The translations under genes and the position numbers were made by a program. From positions 1-64,000 of the forward strand of contig JAJFHC010000070.1 in NCBI GenBank assembly GCA_021775835.1: a stretch of 64,000 nucleotides of DNA, written 5' to 3'. A model generated the notes under the pieces. That model was given only the letters and a program-made list of their open reading frames with translations. It searched no databases and was not told the origin of the DNA. The DNA comes from Hyphomicrobiales bacterium (GTDB taxonomy: Bacteria > Pseudomonadota > Alphaproteobacteria > Rhizobiales > JAJFHC01). How positions within the stretch are numbered: position 1 is the stretch's first letter; every line of letters starts with the position of its first letter. This document shows, one piece after another, positions 1-7,898 of the stretch.

Positions 1-179
1 TCGTAACGCACTTTTCCGTGTTAAATGTGGTGCGGCAGGTCGCGTTTACCTACCATGATTGATTGCAAGGAAATATGGAGGGAAAAGTTCTTCAACTGAA
101 CTTCGCCTGACAGACGCCACCGCAAAACGGCAAACTGTCAGATCAAGTCGCAACCACTACACCTCAACTCCCGCGTCGG

Positions 180-1994
180 TCACCCACTCTCAATTTCTTC
201 CCGAAGCAGTTCGAGTTCCAGCCAGTGCTCTTCCATCCGGGCAAGTTCGTTCTCTGCATCCTTCAGGGCGTCCGCGGTCGACTGAAACAACTCCGGATCC
301 TTCGCAAAGAGATCAGACCGGCCTAACGTGGCGTTATGATCGGCAATGGATTCTTCGAGACCCTTCATCTGCTTTGGTAGGTTCTCCAGCGCGAATTTGT
401 CCTTGAAGGACATTTTCCGGATCTTCTCCGTCCGACCGGATTCCGTCTTCGCAGGACGCTTGAACCTAGCCGATCCTGACGCAACGGTTTCGTTGGCGGG
501 GCTTTCTGAACCACGCTGGGTGAGCATGTCGGAATATCCTCCAGCGTACTCGACCCACACGCCATCACCGGTACTGGCCACCGTCGTCGTGACAATGCGG
601 TCCAGAAAATCACGGTCATGGCTCACAAGCAGAATAGTGCCCTCATAATTCGCAAGTTGCTCCTGAAGCAGATCCAGCGTTTCAAGATCTAGGTCATTGG
701 TGGGTTCGTCGAGCACGAGAAAGTTAGAGGGACGTGCCAGGGCGCGCGCGAGCATGAGGCGGCCGCGTTCACCGCCCGACAGACGCGCGATTGGAGTTCC
801 AGCCTGTTCCGGCGCAAAAAGAAACTCCTTCATGTAACTCATGACGTGCTTGGCATGCCCGCCGACAAACACAGTATCCCCATCGCCCCCTGCAAGAGCC
901 TCCTTGAGCGTCCACTGTGGATCAAGGCTGCTCCTGCCCTGATCGAGCGTCACCATTTCAAGGCTTGAACCGATCTTGACCGACCCGTCATCGGGCTCGA
1001 GTTGCCCTGTGAGTAGCTTGACAAGCGTTGTCTTGCCGGCACCATTGGGCCCGACGACACCAAGCCGGTCGCCACGCTGCACACGAATGCCAAATGACGA
1101 CACAATATCCCGTTCATCGTACGATTTGGTGATCCCGACCGCTTCAATCACCAGTTTGCCGGAGACCGCACCCTTGCTCACCGTCATGGAAACGGAACCC
1201 GTTGCCTGCTTATATTCGCGTCTCGAGTTGCGCAGATCGTAAAGAGCCGCCAGTCGTCGCTGGTTGCGTTTGCGACGGGCGGTTACACCATAGCGCAACC
1301 AGTGATCTTCCATGACAATCTTGCGGTCGATCTTGTGTTGTTCCAACTCTTCCTGATGAAGAACCTCATCGCGCCAGTTTTCGAACTCTGCAAAGTTTCG
1401 GTTCATTCTGCGGGCTTTTCCCCGGTCGAGCCAGACTGTCGCTTTCGATAACTTTTCGAGAAATCTCCTGTCGTGGCTGATCATCACGATTGCGGAGCGC
1501 ATTTGCGCCAGTTCCTTTTCCAGCCATTCGATTGCTGGAAGGTCCAGATGGTTGGTCGGCTCGTCGAGGAGAATGATATCTGGTTGGGGAGCGAGGACAC
1601 GGGCAAGCGCACTGCGTCTCAGCTCACCGCCCGACAGATGCCGGGTGTCTTCCTTACCAGTAAGGCCAAGCTGTTCCAGGAGATATTGGGCACGATAGAC
1701 GTCGTCACCCGGCGCCAGGCCCGCTTCGACATAATCGAGCGTATTCGAATACTCTGATAGGTCTGGTTCCTGAGGCAGATAACGCAGGGTAACGCCCGGC
1801 TGCAGGAACCTCTCTCCGTTGTCCATCTCAACCAGGCCATCTGCAATTTTCAGCAGTGTAGACTTGCCCGAACCATTCCGCCCTACAAGACAGATTCTCT
1901 CTCCTCGAGAGACGGCAAGCTCGACGCCATTCAGCACCGGGTCGCCGCCAAAGGTCAGTTCAATTTCTTTGAGGTGTAGTAATGGTGGGGCCAT
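180..1994 (-). CDS. uup: ABC-F family ATP-binding protein, Uup-type
   Basis: A soluble protein of 604 residues with two ABC ATPase domains and no membrane segment. Both domains are complete: Walker A GRNGSGKST near residue 38 and GPNGAGKTT in the second half, each with an LSGGE signature and a DEPTNHLD or DEPTNDLD Walker B. The charged C-terminal tail after about residue 520 looks like the Uup coiled coil that binds branched DNA, rather than the EttA or Msr type. Uup-family ATPases act on ribosomes and/or help tolerate DNA intermediates. It is divergent from the TlpA-like gene. The ATG at 1994 is the natural start just before the first ABC domain. The family is certain; the Uup subtype rests on the tail. 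Confidence 0.9.
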   Translation of the reverse strand: MAPPLLHLKEIELTFGGDPVLNGVELAVSRGERICLVGRNGSGKSTLLKIADGLVEMDNGERFLQPGVTLRYLPQEPDLSEYSNTLDYVEAGLAPGDDVYRAQYLLEQLGLTGKEDTRHLSGGELRRSALARVLAPQPDIILLDEPTNHLDLPAIEWLEKELAQMRSAIVMISHDRRFLEKLSKATVWLDRGKARRMNRNFAEFENWRDEVLHQEELEQHKIDRKIVMEDHWLRYGVTARRKRNQRRLAALYDLRNSRREYKQATGSVSMTVSKGAVSGKLVIEAVGITKSYDERDIVSSFGIRVQRGDRLGVVGPNGAGKTTLVKLLTGQLEPDDGSVKIGSSLEMVTLDQGRSSLDPQWTLKEALAGGDGDTVFVGGHAKHVMSYMKEFLFAPEQAGTPIARLSGGERGRLMLARALARPSNFLVLDEPTNDLDLETLDLLQEQLANYEGTILLVSHDRDFLDRIVTTTVASTGDGVWVEYAGGYSDMLTQRGSESPANETVASGSARFKRPAKTESGRTEKIRKMSFKDKFALENLPKQMKGLEESIADHNATLGRSDLFAKDPELFQSTADALKDAENELARMEEHWLELELLREEIESG

Positions 1995-2151
1995 GGCACG
2001 CGCTTGTAGCGATACAACGTCGTCCCCGCAAGCTGCCAGTTTGCACTGCAGATTTATTGTCCTGATGCAATTCGGGCCAAATCCCGTTAATCAATGAAAG
2101 TGGTACGCGGCACGGCGTGTCTTCACAATCCAGCGAAAACCAAAATGCCTC

Positions 2152-2817
2152 ATGGCAGAGGACATCATTACACCGGATAATGTCATCGAAATGAAAATTC
2201 GTTGGTCCAGATCTATCAAAATTGCCCCCAAAACTCTCGCCGGGATCATGTTTGTTTTCCTTGTTTGTTTTGCCGGACCCTTCCCCCCCATGAGCGGGGT
2301 CACATGGGCTGCGACAAATGAAACTCCGGAGAAATACAACCGCGGCACGATGCGTTTCTTCGTACAAAGAAACGAACCGAAGCCATTCCCCAACGTCCGC
2401 TTCTTTGATTCCGAAAAACGGGTCCGACAAATCTCGGAATGGAAGGGTCGCGTGGTTTTGGTGAACCTGTGGGCAACATGGTGTGTACCGTGCCGCGAAG
2501 AAATGCCCGCTCTCGACCGACTTCAGGGAATTCTCGGTAGTGAAGACTTCGAAGTCGTCGCCATTAGTATCGACAAGAAGGGCATGGAGGCCTCCGGTGC
2601 CTTTCACAAGGAAATCGGGGTAAAGAACCTCAAACTGTATGGCGACCCAAGTGAAAAAGTTTACCGGGAGCTACGCGCAATCGGTCTGCCAATGACATAC
2701 CTGGTGAATCGTTCCCAGGAGGAAACGGCCTGGTACCCGGGTGCGCTTGAATGGGATTCAGAAGACGCCTTACGTTTGCTGAGAGCCGCCATCGACGGAA
2801 AACTCCCCGGGCATTGA
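2152..2817 (+). CDS. TlpA-like thioredoxin-fold disulfide reductase
   Basis: A protein of 221 residues with one hydrophobic N-terminal segment (about residues 28-50) that should anchor it in the inner membrane or be cleaved, followed by a thioredoxin fold facing the periplasm. The active site reads WATWCVPCREEMP, the WCxPC motif of the TlpA/ResA group, and a cis-Pro loop follows (GLPMTYLVN). Such proteins reduce disulfides during cytochrome c or copper-centre assembly. No cytochrome maturation gene is adjacent, so the client is unknown. Start uncertain: an in-frame ATG at 2191 also leaves the membrane segment intact, and neither has a strong ribosome binding site. Confidence 0.85.
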   Translation: MAEDIITPDNVIEMKIRWSRSIKIAPKTLAGIMFVFLVCFAGPFPPMSGVTWAATNETPEKYNRGTMRFFVQRNEPKPFPNVRFFDSEKRVRQISEWKGRVVLVNLWATWCVPCREEMPALDRLQGILGSEDFEVVAISIDKKGMEASGAFHKEIGVKNLKLYGDPSEKVYRELRAIGLPMTYLVNRSQEETAWYPGALEWDSEDALRLLRAAIDGKLPGH

Positions 2818-2843
2818 AGTACCAGACATCGGATCGGTACGCA

Positions 2844-4508
2844 TCAAATCTTGCCGGTTTTCTGCAGGTGTTCGATGACCTGATCGGCAAGAGTATCAAC
2901 GTCGTGGTGATGCGACTGCAGAGTCAATTCGGCCCGCTCCGGACGTTCATAGTCAGAGTCTATACCGGTAAAATTCTTGATCTGCCCGGCACGCGCCTTT
3001 TGATACAGCCCCTTTGGATCACGCGATTCGCAGATATCCAATGGGGTGTCCATGAAGACCTCTATGAATTCACCGTCGTCCATCAAATCACGGGCCATCC
3101 GCCGTTCGCTGCGGAACGGCGAGATAAATGAGACCAGCACAATCAGCCCGGCATCTGCCATGAGTCGCGAGACCTCGGCAACGCGACGAATGTTCTCCAC
3201 CCGATCCTGATCGGTGAACCCTAGGTCCCGGTTCAAACCATGGCGTACATTGTCACCGTCCAACAAATAGGTGTGGTGGCCGAAGGACTTTAGCTTCTGC
3301 TCGATCCGGTCAGCGGCAGCGGATTTTCCCGCACCGGAAAGCCCGGTAAACCACAGGACGCACGGATTCTGACCCTTCAATTGGGCACGTGCTGCCTTAT
3401 CGAGCTTGGTTTCCTGCCATGACAAGTTCGTGGCGCGACGCAACCCGAATCGAATTACCCCAAAGCCCGCAATCTCGCCGGAAACCTTGTCCAACAAGAT
3501 GAACGAACCAGTTGCCGGATTCTTGTCAAACTCATCAAAGGCCAAATCACGATCCAGGCTGAAGTTGCAAAGACCGATTTCGCCTGAAGCCAGCGTTTTT
3601 GCTGCAACATGCTCCGACGTATCGAAGTTCAGTTTATGCTTGAGATCGGTCACTTGCGCCGTCGTTTCGAAAGCATTCGCCCTTATGGTGTATTGCCGCT
3701 CGGGCAAAAGCGGTGTTTCATCCAGCCACAGGACGTGGGCTGCAAACTGGTCCGTGTGTTCCGGTGCGTTCAAGACACTGCCAATGAGATCGCCAGGATT
3801 TATGGCAGAACCGGGACTCACTGTTAGCGTTGAAACGGTGTTGGCGCCGGGTGTCGTGTCGTCAACGCGACCGGTTTCGATGGCCAGTACTTGCGTCTTT
3901 CGGTCGGCTGGGCTAACGGCAACTTCTTGATCGACCGTCACAGAGCCACAAAGGTGCAATCCGCCGACGCATGTACCGTTGTCTGTTTCGTCGACGCCTT
4001 GAACACTAAAGCGAAACGGAGCCTGTTTCCCATGACCCTTTGTGGGAAGAGGCGCGAGGAGATCAAAGAAAGATATTCCGGAAGACCAGTCGTAGAGATC
4101 CAACGCCTCGTTGTCGCCAGCTTCGAGATTGGAACCAAATCCTACGGCGCTCGCCTCCGTAATTCCAATTCGAGAAGCAGCGTCGGCGAAATCGCTTTCC
4201 AATTGGGCAAAGAAATGACGATCATCAGGCTGTAGTCCGATAACCGCCAATACAACTGAATCCGTACCCAGGAGCTTTAGAACATTGAGCTGATGGATTA
4301 AGTCCCGATCCAGTTTCCCGGGACGCCCAGCCACAAGAACGGCGATTGCCGAAGGGAATTCGCCTGCTGCGACCCCGGTCACCATATCTGTAACACTGCC
4401 CATGATCCGGAGACTCAGGGTGTGCCCCGGGTACACGGACTCCACCCATACGGCAAATCGTCCGCAATCGGTTTCATTTGCCCCACAGACCAACACTGTA
4501 TTTGGCAT
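2844..4508 (-). CDS. cysC: APS kinase (CysC) fused to a degenerate CysN-like translation-factor GTPase domain
   Basis: A protein of 554 residues. Residues about 381-554 form a complete adenylylsulfate kinase: Walker A GLSGAGKS at 389-396, the DGDNVRHGL motif, and the FISPFRSER and DPKGLY segments, so it should make PAPS from APS. Residues about 1-375 align by pattern with CysN, the GTPase subunit of ATP sulfurylase, followed by EF-Tu-like beta-barrels. However, the N-terminus starts at [13 protein letters not shown] with no GxxxxGKS P-loop, the DTPGH switch is absent, and the NKxD base motif is replaced by VIGLQPDD. The G domain is therefore probably unable to bind GTP. No cysD is adjacent. 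The kinase half is confident; the role of the dead half is unknown. Confidence 0.87.
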   Translation of the reverse strand: MPNTVLVCGANETDCGRFAVWVESVYPGHTLSLRIMGSVTDMVTGVAAGEFPSAIAVLVAGRPGKLDRDLIHQLNVLKLLGTDSVVLAVIGLQPDDRHFFAQLESDFADAASRIGITEASAVGFGSNLEAGDNEALDLYDWSSGISFFDLLAPLPTKGHGKQAPFRFSVQGVDETDNGTCVGGLHLCGSVTVDQEVAVSPADRKTQVLAIETGRVDDTTPGANTVSTLTVSPGSAINPGDLIGSVLNAPEHTDQFAAHVLWLDETPLLPERQYTIRANAFETTAQVTDLKHKLNFDTSEHVAAKTLASGEIGLCNFSLDRDLAFDEFDKNPATGSFILLDKVSGEIAGFGVIRFGLRRATNLSWQETKLDKAARAQLKGQNPCVLWFTGLSGAGKSAAADRIEQKLKSFGHHTYLLDGDNVRHGLNRDLGFTDQDRVENIRRVAEVSRLMADAGLIVLVSFISPFRSERRMARDLMDDGEFIEVFMDTPLDICESRDPKGLYQKARAGQIKNFTGIDSDYERPERAELTLQSHHHDVDTLADQVIEHLQKTGKI

Positions 4509-4759
4509 ATGCCGTTGCCCCTTCCGTCTGCCGCCAGCCTCCGACGGGCCGGTTGGCTATCATTGTCATCTCGCGTGAGGTCGCCTGGTCGCCGCAGCGC
4601 TACAAACAAGCAAAAAAAAATTCATAGCGTCGGTATCTGTCTAAGGGGAATTTTGCAAGGGCTTCATGAACGCTTGATCCAGATATCGTTTTCAGCCTCT
4701 ACTGACGCAGAAACCGCCGACAGCATTGACCACCAAGATGGTGTATTCGGGAGAACATC

Positions 4760-5476
4760 ATGCGGCTACTTGTTTTTCAACATATCGACTGTGAACACCC
4801 AGGCATTTTTCGCCGGTTTCTACAGGAAGATGGCATCTCGTGGGATGCCGTCGAACTCGATGAAGGAGAACAGATTCCGGACCTCAACGTATATGATGTG
4901 CTGTGGGTCATGGGAGGTCCAATGGACGTCTGGGATACGGATCAGCATCCTTGGCTGGTGCCTGAAAAGGCTGCAATACGTCAATGGGTTGGCGAGATGA
5001 ACAAGCCATTCCTGGGTTTGTGTCTCGGGCACCAGTTGCTGGCGGACGCGCTGGGCGGCAAGTGTGAAATCCAGTCGCCTTCCGAAATTGGCATTCTGGA
5101 TGTTAGCCTGACCGACGCGGGGCGCACCGATCCGATCATGAACGGGGTCGACACAACCATGAAGTGCCTGCAATGGCATTCGGTACAAGTTTCACAATTG
5201 CCCGAAGGCGCGGAGATATTGGCACAGTCCGATGTCTGCGCCTGTCAGGCCATGCGGGTTGGTGACAAGGCCTACAGTACGCAATTCCACATGGAACTGG
5301 AATCCACAACGGTTTCCAACTGGGGAGCCATTCCAGCCTATGCAGACGCTCTCGAAAAAACTCTCGGGCTTGGATCTCTCGACAAGCTGGCAACCGAAGC
5401 CAGCCAGCACATGGATGATTTCGAGAGAAATGCCCGGCAGCTCTACGAAAATTTCAAGCAAATTGCGGGGGCCTGA
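4760..5476 (+). CDS. class I glutamine amidotransferase domain protein
   Basis: A stand-alone GATase1 protein of 238 residues. The nucleophile elbow is GLCLGHQLLADALGG, and the usual HxE pair appears as QFHMELE. An oxyanion-strand VMGGPMDV precedes the elbow. This places it with the GMP-synthase-like amidotransferases of unknown acceptor, often annotated as GuaA-like, and not with GuaA itself, because no ATP-pyrophosphatase domain is present. Family members remove the amide of glutamine or gamma-glutamyl compounds. It is followed by a clear intrinsic terminator, so it appears to be a single-gene unit, divergent from the CysC gene. The physiological substrate cannot be read from the sequence. 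Confidence 0.88.
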   Translation: MRLLVFQHIDCEHPGIFRRFLQEDGISWDAVELDEGEQIPDLNVYDVLWVMGGPMDVWDTDQHPWLVPEKAAIRQWVGEMNKPFLGLCLGHQLLADALGGKCEIQSPSEIGILDVSLTDAGRTDPIMNGVDTTMKCLQWHSVQVSQLPEGAEILAQSDVCACQAMRVGDKAYSTQFHMELESTTVSNWGAIPAYADALEKTLGLGSLDKLATEASQHMDDFERNARQLYENFKQIAGA

Positions 5477-5547
5477 CTCACCTTCCGAAGCTGAGGAAAT
5501 TCAGAGATTCAACTTGCGTTTGGGAATTTCAATCACTAACCTTTTCT

Positions 5548-5574
5548 AGTCTCCGGCAACGGAGGCTGCTTTTT
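5548..5574 (+). terminator. intrinsic terminator of the amidotransferase gene
   Basis: An 8-bp stem AGTCTCCG/CGGAGGCT with one T-G wobble is closed by a GCAA tetraloop and followed by a short run of T at 5570-5574. It lies 72 bases after the amidotransferase stop codon and only 12 bases before the FMN riboswitch. Confidence 0.8.
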
Positions 5575-5585
5575 GTTTAAAAGGC

Positions 5586-5736
5586 GCTTGTTCTCAGGGC
5601 AGGGTGAAATTCCTGACCGGCGGTATTCTTCAGAAGTGAAGAGAGCCCGCGAGCGCCCGTCATAAGCATGACGGGGTCAGCAGATCCGGTGAGACGCCGG
5701 AGCCGACGGTAACAGTCCGGATGGGAGAGAATAAGC
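5586..5736 (+). ncRNA. FMN riboswitch (RFN element) controlling ribB
   Basis: The conserved blocks of the RFN element occur in order: TTCTCAGGGCAGGGTGAAA at 5591, TTCCTGACCGGCGGT, AGCCCGCGAGCG, GGTCAGCAGATCCGGTGAGA, CCGGAGCCGACGGT and AGTCCGGATGGGAGAGAA. The closing P1 helix is GCTTGTTCTC (5586-5595) with GAGAATAAGC (5727-5736), broken only by a G-U pair. It directly senses FMN and lowers expression of the downstream ribB when flavin is plentiful, as established for this class. Confidence 0.97.
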
Positions 5737-5741
5737 CGCAT

Positions 5742-5765
5742 AGAACCGGCCTTTTTTGCGGTTCT
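5742..5765 (+). promoter_or_regulatory. expression-platform hairpin after the FMN riboswitch
   Basis: A 7-bp perfect stem AGAACCG/CGGTTCT encloses a loop with a run of six T. An overlapping alternative stem GCCG/CGGC (5735-5738 with 5747-5750) is followed directly by that T run, so it could act as a short terminator competing with P1. Which fold is used cannot be decided by eye. Confidence 0.45.
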
Positions 5766-5862
5766 GGCGTCTGCAGACGGTAATGGTTCAAGGACCGGCA
5801 GTGTCTGTACTTCCCAATAAAACAGCCCTGATTCTGGTACGCCCAAATTTGGAGTGAAAACC

Positions 5863-6531
5863 ATGAATCAGATCGCGAATGTTCCCTCTCTTCTGGATAG
5901 ATTCGGCACCCCTTTCGAAAGAGTGGAATCAGCCGTCGAGCATGTGAGGCTTGGCGGAGGCGTTCTTGTTGTCGATGACGAAAACCGCGAAAACGAAGGT
6001 GACATTATTTTTGCCGCTGACACTGTCACTACAGAGCAAATGACTCAGCTCATTCGTGATTGCGTGGGAATTGTTTGCCTCACCTTGACGGAAGACAAGA
6101 TCCGGGCGTTGGAGCTGCCGCAAATGGTCACCGACAACACCTGCCGCATGGGCACAGCCTTCACCGTATCGATCGATGCCAAGGAAGGTGTCACCACCGG
6201 TGTGTCGGCGGCCGATCGCGTCGAGACCATCAGGACGGCGATTGCCGATGACTGTCCACCGGCAGCCCTTGCACGGCCCGGCCACGTCTTTCCTCTTCGT
6301 GCCAATCCAGGCGGCGTTTTGGCGCGGGACGGCCACACCGAGGCATCCGTGGAACTTGCCGTAATGGCGGGGTACAGGCCCGCCGGCGTCATTTGCGAAC
6401 TCATGAATGACGACGGTACCATGGCCCGATTACCGGAAATCGTGCGTTACGCCGAAACCCACGGGATGCCGGTGGTCACGATTGCAGATATTGTTGCCTA
6501 CCAGAGTTGCCGGACCATGGCAGCCGACTGA
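5863..6531 (+). CDS. ribB: 3,4-dihydroxy-2-butanone 4-phosphate synthase
   Basis: A riboflavin biosynthesis enzyme of 222 residues that converts ribulose 5-phosphate to dihydroxybutanone phosphate and formate. It carries the catalytic [10 protein letters not shown] loop, the [12 protein letters not shown] stretch, the GVSAADR motif, and the substrate-binding [24 protein letters not shown] segment. Its length fits a stand-alone RibB; there is no fused GTP cyclohydrolase II. The ATG at 5863 is preferred over the GTG at 5854 because GGAG at 5851-5854 is eight bases upstream of it. It is controlled by the FMN riboswitch in its leader and stands alone rather than in a rib operon. Confidence 0.96.
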   Translation: MNQIANVPSLLDRFGTPFERVESAVEHVRLGGGVLVVDDENRENEGDIIFAADTVTTEQMTQLIRDCVGIVCLTLTEDKIRALELPQMVTDNTCRMGTAFTVSIDAKEGVTTGVSAADRVETIRTAIADDCPPAALARPGHVFPLRANPGGVLARDGHTEASVELAVMAGYRPAGVICELMNDDGTMARLPEIVRYAETHGMPVVTIADIVAYQSCRTMAAD

Positions 6532-6547
6532 TTTCCGTGTTCTCCGC

Positions 6548-6588
6548 TCAGTACCAGATGCGATTTGAGAAACCGCATCTGGTACTGA
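6548..6588. repeat. long perfect inverted repeat between ribB and the Rieske gene
   Basis: Fifteen bases (TCAGTACCAGATGCG) are repeated as their exact reverse complement after an 11-base spacer that itself contains TTT-GAG-AAA. The RNA would form a very stable hairpin 16 bases after the ribB stop. There is no T run after either arm, so it is not a standard intrinsic terminator. It could be a transcript 3' end stabiliser or a factor-dependent terminator. Confidence 0.6.
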
Positions 6589-6618
6589 AGACACTGGACG
6601 AACGGTTCAATGTTTGCT

Positions 6619-6650
6619 ATTATTTTGAATGAACATTCAATCAAAATAAT
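6619..6650. promoter_or_regulatory. TetR-type palindromic operator upstream of the Rieske oxygenase
   Basis: The core TTGAATG-AA-CATTCAA (6625-6640) is a perfect palindrome, nested in a wider one with arms ATTATTTTGA and TCAAAATAAT (6619-6628, 6641-6650). It sits 29 bases before the chosen ATG of the Rieske gene, where it would overlap the promoter or leader. The geometry is typical of TetR/AcrR-family operators. No TetR gene lies in the window, so the regulator is unknown. Confidence 0.6.
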
Positions 6651-6678
6651 GTTTGAAATTGCGAAAAAGGAACCACTC

Positions 6679-7875
6679 ATGTCTGTTGAAGAGGTGCCGG
6701 CCCAATGGGACCGGAGCGGTCTGCCGGCCTGGTCTTACACAAATCCTGAACTGCTTGAGTTGGAAAAGGAACATGTCTTCAGGCGCAGCTGGCAGATTGT
6801 CGGACATGTCAACGACATTCCGGAATCGGGAAGCTACATGTGTCTGGACTTCTTCGGCGAACGCGCCGTCGTCGTGCGAGGCCAAGACGATCAGGTTCGG
6901 GCCTTCCATAACGTCTGCCGCCATCGGGGCTCGCGCGTTGTTGGAGACTCCCAGGGGCAATGCAAGGCCGCCCTCGTCTGCCCGTTTCACGGCTGGACCT
7001 ATAATCTGGATGGCACGTTGAAGGCCGTCCCCAAACCCCGGCAACTGCCTTCTCTCGATCCCGTGCAACACGGGCTCAAACCTGTCGAGATGGAAATCTG
7101 GTGCGGATTTGTCTTTATCCGCTTTAAACCGGGCCCCCAACCATCAATAGCGGATCTGATGTCGCCCTTCCTATTTGAAACCACGCATTACCAGTTGGAC
7201 AAGCTGGTTCCGACAGATGGTTTCTGGACCGATACAACACCGGTAAACTGGAAAGCGGTCGTGGACGTCGACAACGAAGGCTATCACGTGCCGATTGCCC
7301 ATCCTGGCCTACAGGACCTCTACGGCGAAAACTACGTCGATGAACCGCCGGTCAACGGCGTCACCCGATCGCACGGCCGTTTCAACGACGGGGACGCCCG
7401 TCTGTGGAGCGTCCAGCGGTACAAGGCCAATCTGCCTGAGTTCGAGCACCTCCCCCCCGAACAAAGAAACATCTGGGTCTACTATGGGATATTTCCCTCG
7501 GCAGTCATCTATCTTTATCCGGAAACCGTCGGGTTCTATCAGCAGTTCCCGGTGTCCGCCGATCAAACCGTCCTCAGGGGTGCTGCATACATGCAGCCTG
7601 GTTCCGACCGTCAGTCTAAACTCTCACGTTATCTGAGCACCAGGATTGACAGAGACACGACCAAAGAGGATGTGCAGCTTACGATCTGGTCGTGTGAAGC
7701 AACTCAGTCGAGTGGATATGACGGCATCATCCTGTCGGATCTTGAATACGGCGTTCGTGCCTATCACGACATGTTGCGGGATCTCATGCCGGTCCTGAAC
7801 GAAGACACGGCACCGCCGACGGGCACACTGTCACAGAAGAATGAGCAGATGACCGGCAAGGCGCCAGCCTCGTAG
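6679..7875 (+). CDS. Rieske-type aromatic-ring-hydroxylating oxygenase, alpha subunit
   Basis: A 398-residue oxygenase. The Rieske cluster ligands are C80-x-H82 and C101-x2-H104 (CRHRGS and CPFHGW), and the mononuclear iron site follows the pattern DNEGYHVPIAH with H203 and H208. An SRPBCC catalytic domain occupies the rest. By family, such enzymes need a ferredoxin or flavin reductase, which is not encoded nearby. It resembles the group acting on N-methylated compounds (GbcA, CntA and choline monooxygenase relatives) more than classic ring dioxygenases. The start at 6679 has AAAAAGGAA just upstream; the longer reading frame from 6610 would run through the palindromic operator and is unlikely to be used. 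Confidence 0.88.
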   Translation: MSVEEVPAQWDRSGLPAWSYTNPELLELEKEHVFRRSWQIVGHVNDIPESGSYMCLDFFGERAVVVRGQDDQVRAFHNVCRHRGSRVVGDSQGQCKAALVCPFHGWTYNLDGTLKAVPKPRQLPSLDPVQHGLKPVEMEIWCGFVFIRFKPGPQPSIADLMSPFLFETTHYQLDKLVPTDGFWTDTTPVNWKAVVDVDNEGYHVPIAHPGLQDLYGENYVDEPPVNGVTRSHGRFNDGDARLWSVQRYKANLPEFEHLPPEQRNIWVYYGIFPSAVIYLYPETVGFYQQFPVSADQTVLRGAAYMQPGSDRQSKLSRYLSTRIDRDTTKEDVQLTIWSCEATQSSGYDGIILSDLEYGVRAYHDMLRDLMPVLNEDTAPPTGTLSQKNEQMTGKAPAS

Positions 7876-7898
7876 GACTCCAACAGCCTGCCACCCAC

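Noticed and set aside
1..179. Small gene or RNA at the window start
   Set aside because: The only frame (59-406) overlaps the Uup gene antisense and has no domain; nothing recognisable in this stretch.
1960..2607. Minus-strand frame of 215 codons opposite the TlpA-like gene
   Set aside because: No domain or sensible composition, and it overlaps the strongly supported TlpA-like gene.
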